This document shows positions 4,938 to 8,374 of a stretch of 8,374 nucleotides of DNA, piece after piece. Positions within the stretch are counted from its first letter, which is position 1. Every line of letters starts with the position of its first letter. The notes under the pieces were generated by a model that did no database searches, was not told the DNA's origin, and saw only the letters and a program-made list of their open reading frames with translations. Source of the stretch: Acidobacteria bacterium UBA6911 (lineage in GTDB: Bacteria > Acidobacteriota > UBA6911); contig DKBB01000321.1 of assembly GCA_002451015.1 (NCBI GenBank), positions 621-8,994 on the forward strand. Reading direction: 5' to 3'. The position numbers were made by a program, and so were the translations under genes.

Positions 4938-7900
4938 ATGAAAAAGTTACGGTTGCTTATACTGTTTATCTTATTGACTGCTATAAATCCGACGACATTC
5001 GCTTTGGAGGAAACTCGCCTGCTGCGCTTCCCGGCGATCCATGGAGACCGGATCGCTTTCAGCTACGCCGGAGACCTGTACACGGTCCCTGCTGAAGGAG
5101 GCATTGCGCGCAAACTGACCGGTGATGCCGGCTACGAGATGTTCCCCCGCTTTTCCCCGGACGGGAAACACCTTGCCTTTACCGCGCAGTACGATGGTAA
5201 TACTGAAGTCTACCTGATGGCGGCGGAGGGGGGAGTCCCGACACGGCTGACCCTTACCGCCACGCTTGACCGGGACGATGTTTCCGATCGAATGGGACCG
5301 AACAATATCGTCATGGGGTGGAAAGGGAACGATCGGATTTTATACAGATCCCGCAAGGATGAGTGGAACTCCTTCAAAGGCGGTCTTTTCCTGGTCCCAA
5401 GCGAGGGCGGCCTGTCGGAGTCGCTGCCGTTGCCGCGCGGCGGCTTCTGCTCCTATTCCCCCGACCTGAAGAAGATGGCCTACAATCGCATTTTCCGGGA
5501 ATTCCGGACCTGGAAGCGATACCGGGGCGGGCAGGCGGATGATATCTGGATCTACGACTTCGAGACAAAAGAAACGGTCAACATAACGAACAATCCCGCA
5601 CAGGATATAATCCCGATGTGGGCAGGCGACAGAATTTACTTCATATCGGATCGCGAAAAAAGCGGGCGATTCAACCTGTATGTATACGAAATTTCATCCA
5701 AGAGAACGAGCAGGCTGACCGACTTCAAGGACTTCGACATCAAATTTCCTTCTCTGGGTGAGGGGGCTATCGTGTTTGAAAACGGTGGTTATATTTACCG
5801 TTTCGATCTTAAGAGCAGGAAAGCTGAAAAAGTGCCCGTGTTTATTGCCGACGATCAGGTCTCAGGGCGGGGAGGACGGATCAATGTCGATGAGGCGATT
5901 TACGCTTATGAAATCGCTCCGGACGGCAGCCGGGCTCTTTTTAATGCTCGCGGAGAGATATTTACGGTTCCGGCGGAACATGGCCCCACGCGGAACCTCA
6001 CAAATACGTCGGGTGTTCACGAGCGGGCACCCAAATGGTCTCCGGACGGGAAATGGATCGCGTACATTTCCGATGCTTCAGGGGAGGATGAAGTTTACAT
6101 CATCCCGCAGGACGCTTCGGGACCGGCAAAGCAATTGACCCGGGGCGGCGACACCTACAAATTCTTTCTATTCTGGTCTCCCGACAGTAGCAAATTACTC
6201 TGGTCGGATAAAAAACTGCGGTTGCAGTATGTCGATATCACAACAGGCGAAGTCACCACGGTTGCAAGAGCGGAAGCCTGGGAGATCACTGAGTTCAGCT
6301 GGTCTCCGGACAGCCGTTGGATCACCTTCACACAGGAAGAAGCGGAACAAATGAAGACGGTCTACATGCATTCCGTCAAAGATAATAAAACCTTCGCCGT
6401 TACCGACGGCTGGTACACCTCGGGCTCTCCTGCTTTCAGTGCGGATGGTAAGTACCTGTTTTTCGTTTCCAACCGAACCTTCAATCCTTCCATGGACGAG
6501 GCGGAGTTCAACTACAGCTACAGGGACATGTCGAAGATCTACCTTGTAGCGCTGGCGAGGAAAACGAAATCTCCTTTCGAGCCCAGGAGCGACGAGGTCA
6601 AAGTCGAGGAGGGAAAACCGGCCGAAAGAGGGGATAAAGTCGAAGCTGAGGAGGAGAAGCCGGCTGAATCGTCCGAAACCGTTACTGTTTCCGTGGACAC
6701 GGAAGGCTTGAATGACCGCATCGCTGAATTGCCTGTGCCCGGAGCGTCCTATCGGCAGCTGGTTTCAGTCAGGAATACGCTCTACTACATGAGACAAAAA
6801 GGAGACGAACCCTCGAAGCTGATGATGTTCGATTTCGATAAGCAGAAGGAAACCGAGCTGATGGACATCAACGGCTTTGAAATATCGGCGGATACCAAAA
6901 AGATACTGGTCGGATATAACAAGTCTTACGCGATTATGGACCTGCCGGCCGCACAGGTGCCGATCAGCGGGCAGCTGAAACTCACGGATATGACCATGAA
7001 GCTCGACAGGACCGCCGAATGGAGGCAGATATTCCACGAATCCTGGCGGCAGATGCGCGATTTCCTTTACGATCCCAACCTGCACGGTGTCGACTGGGTC
7101 CAGGTCCGTCGGAATTACGAGCCGCTTCTTCCGTTTGTCCGACATCGGAAGGATCTCACCTATATGATCGGAGAAATGATCGGCGAACTGAATGTCGGGC
7201 ATACTTATGTAGGAGGCGGGGATGTGCCCGAGAAGCAGCGGATCAAAACCGGTCTGCTGGGAGCAGTGCTAGAAAAGGATACTGCTACGGGATACTTCCG
7301 TATTGTGCGTATTCTTAAAGGCCGCAACTGGGACAAAGATGTCCGGTCCCCGCTGACCGAAATCGGCGTGGATGCGAGCGAGGGCAATTTCATTATTGCC
7401 GTCAATGGCGAGCCGACCGACCGGATGCAGGATATCTATGAATCCCTGGTCGGTACGGTCGGCAAACAGGTCCGCCTCAAGTTGAATTCCACCCCGGCGG
7501 AGGAGGGGAGCCGTGAAACGGTTGTGGTCCCGATCGGCGACGAGACCCCGCTTTACTATTACGATTGGGTACAGGGAAACATCGATAAGGTCAATCAAGC
7601 GACCCAGGAACGGGTGGGATACATCCATATTCCCGACATGCAGACCCGGGGGATGAACGAGTTTGTCCGCTATTTCTATCCCCAGTTGCGAAAAGAAGCC
7701 TTGATTGTCGACGTACGCAGCAACGGGGGAGGAAACGTATCGCCGATTATAATCGAGCGCCTGCGCCGCGAGGCGGCCATGATCGGCATTGCGAGGAATG
7801 TCGTTCCGGAATTTAATCCCGGCGGGCTGCAGGAAGGACCGAAAGTCTGCCTGATCGACGAGTTTTCGGCTTCGGACGGAGACATTTTCGCCTACCGCTT

Positions 7901-8210
7901 CCGGCACTACAATATGGGCAAACTGATCGGGAAGCGGTCCTGGGGCGGCGTTGTCGGGATTCGAGGGACTCTGCCGATTGTGGACGGTGGATATCTGCAG
8001 CGGCCGGAATTCTCCCGTTACGACCTGTCCGGAATGGAATGGATCATGGAGGGGTACGGTGTGGATCCTGACATAGTCGTCGACAACGATCCCGCCAAAG
8101 AGTTCGAAGGAGTGGACCAGCAGCTGAACAAGGCCATAGAGGTAATCCTGGAGGAATTGAAGGAATCCCCGGTGAAAATACCGCCGCCACCCCCCTTCCC
8201 GGTGAAGTAA
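4938..8210 (+). CDS. secreted tricorn-like S41 serine peptidase with beta-propellers and PDZ domain
   Basis: The protein has 1090 residues, close to archaeal tricorn. Residues 1-22 form a signal peptide (MKK, hydrophobic core, cut near TFA-LEE), so unlike cytosolic tricorn it should be periplasmic or secreted. Domains in order: a six-bladed TolB-like propeller (about 25-310) with repeats such as RFSPDGKHLAF, a second propeller (about 315-685) with KWSPDGKWIAY and SWSPDSRWITF, a helical C1 segment (about 690-760), a PDZ domain (about 765-865) and a C2 S41 core (about 870-1065). By comparison with tricorn the catalytic residues are H755 (NVGHTYV), S979 (SASDGD) and probably E1038 (MEGYGVDPD); G932 in NGGGN and D980 would form the oxyanion hole. 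The family cuts oligopeptides into short peptides. Two acidic repeats interrupt the second propeller, and the C-terminus is proline-rich. The ribosome binding site is weak; the start is set by the signal peptide. Confidence 0.94.
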   Translation: MKKLRLLILFILLTAINPTTFALEETRLLRFPAIHGDRIAFSYAGDLYTVPAEGGIARKLTGDAGYEMFPRFSPDGKHLAFTAQYDGNTEVYLMAAEGGVPTRLTLTATLDRDDVSDRMGPNNIVMGWKGNDRILYRSRKDEWNSFKGGLFLVPSEGGLSESLPLPRGGFCSYSPDLKKMAYNRIFREFRTWKRYRGGQADDIWIYDFETKETVNITNNPAQDIIPMWAGDRIYFISDREKSGRFNLYVYEISSKRTSRLTDFKDFDIKFPSLGEGAIVFENGGYIYRFDLKSRKAEKVPVFIADDQVSGRGGRINVDEAIYAYEIAPDGSRALFNARGEIFTVPAEHGPTRNLTNTSGVHERAPKWSPDGKWIAYISDASGEDEVYIIPQDASGPAKQLTRGGDTYKFFLFWSPDSSKLLWSDKKLRLQYVDITTGEVTTVARAEAWEITEFSWSPDSRWITFTQEEAEQMKTVYMHSVKDNKTFAVTDGWYTSGSPAFSADGKYLFFVSNRTFNPSMDEAEFNYSYRDMSKIYLVALARKTKSPFEPRSDEVKVEEGKPAERGDKVEAEEEKPAESSETVTVSVDTEGLNDRIAELPVPGASYRQLVSVRNTLYYMRQKGDEPSKLMMFDFDKQKETELMDINGFEISADTKKILVGYNKSYAIMDLPAAQVPISGQLKLTDMTMKLDRTAEWRQIFHESWRQMRDFLYDPNLHGVDWVQVRRNYEPLLPFVRHRKDLTYMIGEMIGELNVGHTYVGGGDVPEKQRIKTGLLGAVLEKDTATGYFRIVRILKGRNWDKDVRSPLTEIGVDASEGNFIIAVNGEPTDRMQDIYESLVGTVGKQVRLKLNSTPAEEGSRETVVVPIGDETPLYYYDWVQGNIDKVNQATQERVGYIHIPDMQTRGMNEFVRYFYPQLRKEALIVDVRSNGGGNVSPIIIERLRREAAMIGIARNVVPEFNPGGLQEGPKVCLIDEFSASDGDIFAYRFRHYNMGKLIGKRSWGGVVGIRGTLPIVDGGYLQRPEFSRYDLSGMEWIMEGYGVDPDIVVDNDPAKEFEGVDQQLNKAIEVILEELKESPVKIPPPPPFPVK
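6591..6674 (+). repeat. two tandem 42-bp coding repeats (acidic 14-aa units)
   Basis: Within the tricorn-like gene, residues 552-565 and 566-579 are imperfect copies of one 14-residue unit (D-x-V-x-x-E-E-x-K-P-A-E-x-x, 9 of 14 identical), encoded by adjacent 42-bp stretches. The segment is rich in Glu, Lys and Pro and contains no propeller-like pattern, so it is probably a flexible loop or linker extruding from the second propeller. It looks like a local in-frame duplication and is probably variable between strains. Confidence 0.75.
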
Positions 8211-8344
8211 CCGTTGTGGATCCGGAGTGCTTCTCGGAGAGGAAAAATCTGCCTTCACAATGGCGTTCGGGCATGTTACCCTCATGGGCGTTGCCCAAAT
8301 ACCGGCATGTTTCGGGACAGGACAGCATACCGCATTAAAAGAGT
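8211..8344. other. spacer between the peptidase gene and the tRNA gene
   Basis: No gene is seen in these 134 nt. The only structure noted is a short stem, TGGGC (8285-8289) and GCCCA (8293-8297) with a GTT loop, lacking a T-run, so it is not a clear terminator for the peptidase transcript. I could not find a convincing promoter for the tRNA: the best -10-like string (ATTAAA, 8334-8339) is too close to the tRNA 5' end. Confidence 0.4.
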
Positions 8345-8374
8345 GGGCCGTTAGCTCAATTGGCAGAGCAACTG
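8345..8374 (+). tRNA. tRNA gene, 5' part only, probably tRNA-Lys
   Basis: The last 30 nt read as the 5' portion of a tRNA. They give an acceptor strand GGGCCGT, then TA at positions 8-9, a D-arm with GCTC and GAGC closing the loop AATTGGCA (including the conserved GG), A26, and ACTG starting the anticodon stem. The window ends before the anticodon. The GGGCCGTTAGCTCA...GAGCA-ACTG pattern fits bacterial tRNA-Lys, in which ACTGA would close a CTTTTAA or CTCTTAA loop. Valine or threonine tRNAs are less likely alternatives. The amino-acid assignment is inferred from the 5' half only. Confidence 0.8.

Noticed and set aside
7269..8285. 338-codon open frame on the minus strand opposite the 3' half of the tricorn-like gene
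   Set aside because: It is antisense to the strongly supported PDZ and S41 catalytic region; its translation shows no family, signal or composition of its own and is explained by the codon bias of the sense gene.

Overview
The window is bacterial chromosomal DNA of moderate GC. It is most likely from a Gram-negative (diderm) organism, because two large peptidases start with Sec-type signal peptides and would work outside the cytoplasm. The lineage cannot be fixed from sequence alone. Exported tricorn-like peptidases plus an M1 peptidase and this type of aldo/keto reductase would fit Acidobacteriota/Aminicenantes-like or other peptide-degrading lineages, but that is a low-confidence guess. No transposase, integrase, phage gene or CRISPR array is visible.

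Layout, left to right. Positions 1-294 hold no gene I can assign; two weak overlapping minus-strand frames run through this stretch. A possible promoter (295-323) and a long leader with a 7-bp hairpin and a 10-bp direct repeat precede a CspA-family cold-shock gene (492-701, +). A convergent spacer follows, then a short exported M1 zinc metallopeptidase on the minus strand (2474 down to 870). The divergent spacer 2475-2690 is dominated by a perfect 30-bp inverted repeat. On the plus strand come an aldo/keto reductase (2691-3554), a spacer with a decayed second copy of the inverted repeat, a PLP-dependent alpha-oxoamine synthase closest to glycine C-acetyltransferase (3684-4892) and, 45 bp on, a 1090-residue secreted tricorn-like S41 serine peptidase (4938-8210). 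The window ends inside a tRNA gene, probably tRNA-Lys (from 8345).

How the genes may work together: the tricorn-like protease and the M1 peptidase, both exported, resemble a periplasmic counterpart of the archaeal tricorn system, in which M1 aminopeptidases (factors F2 and F3) finish the peptides that tricorn releases. The alpha-oxoamine synthase could then act in threonine/glycine metabolism of the amino acids produced. This is inference from neighbourhood; the M1 gene is transcribed on the opposite strand.

The most unusual non-coding signal is the pair of related palindromic elements flanking the aldo/keto reductase. They share a 22-nt right-arm core, and the intact copy ends only 18 nt from the M1 start codon. 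They look like a dispersed MITE/REP-like element or a regulatory hairpin family. No wholly new multi-gene system is evident.
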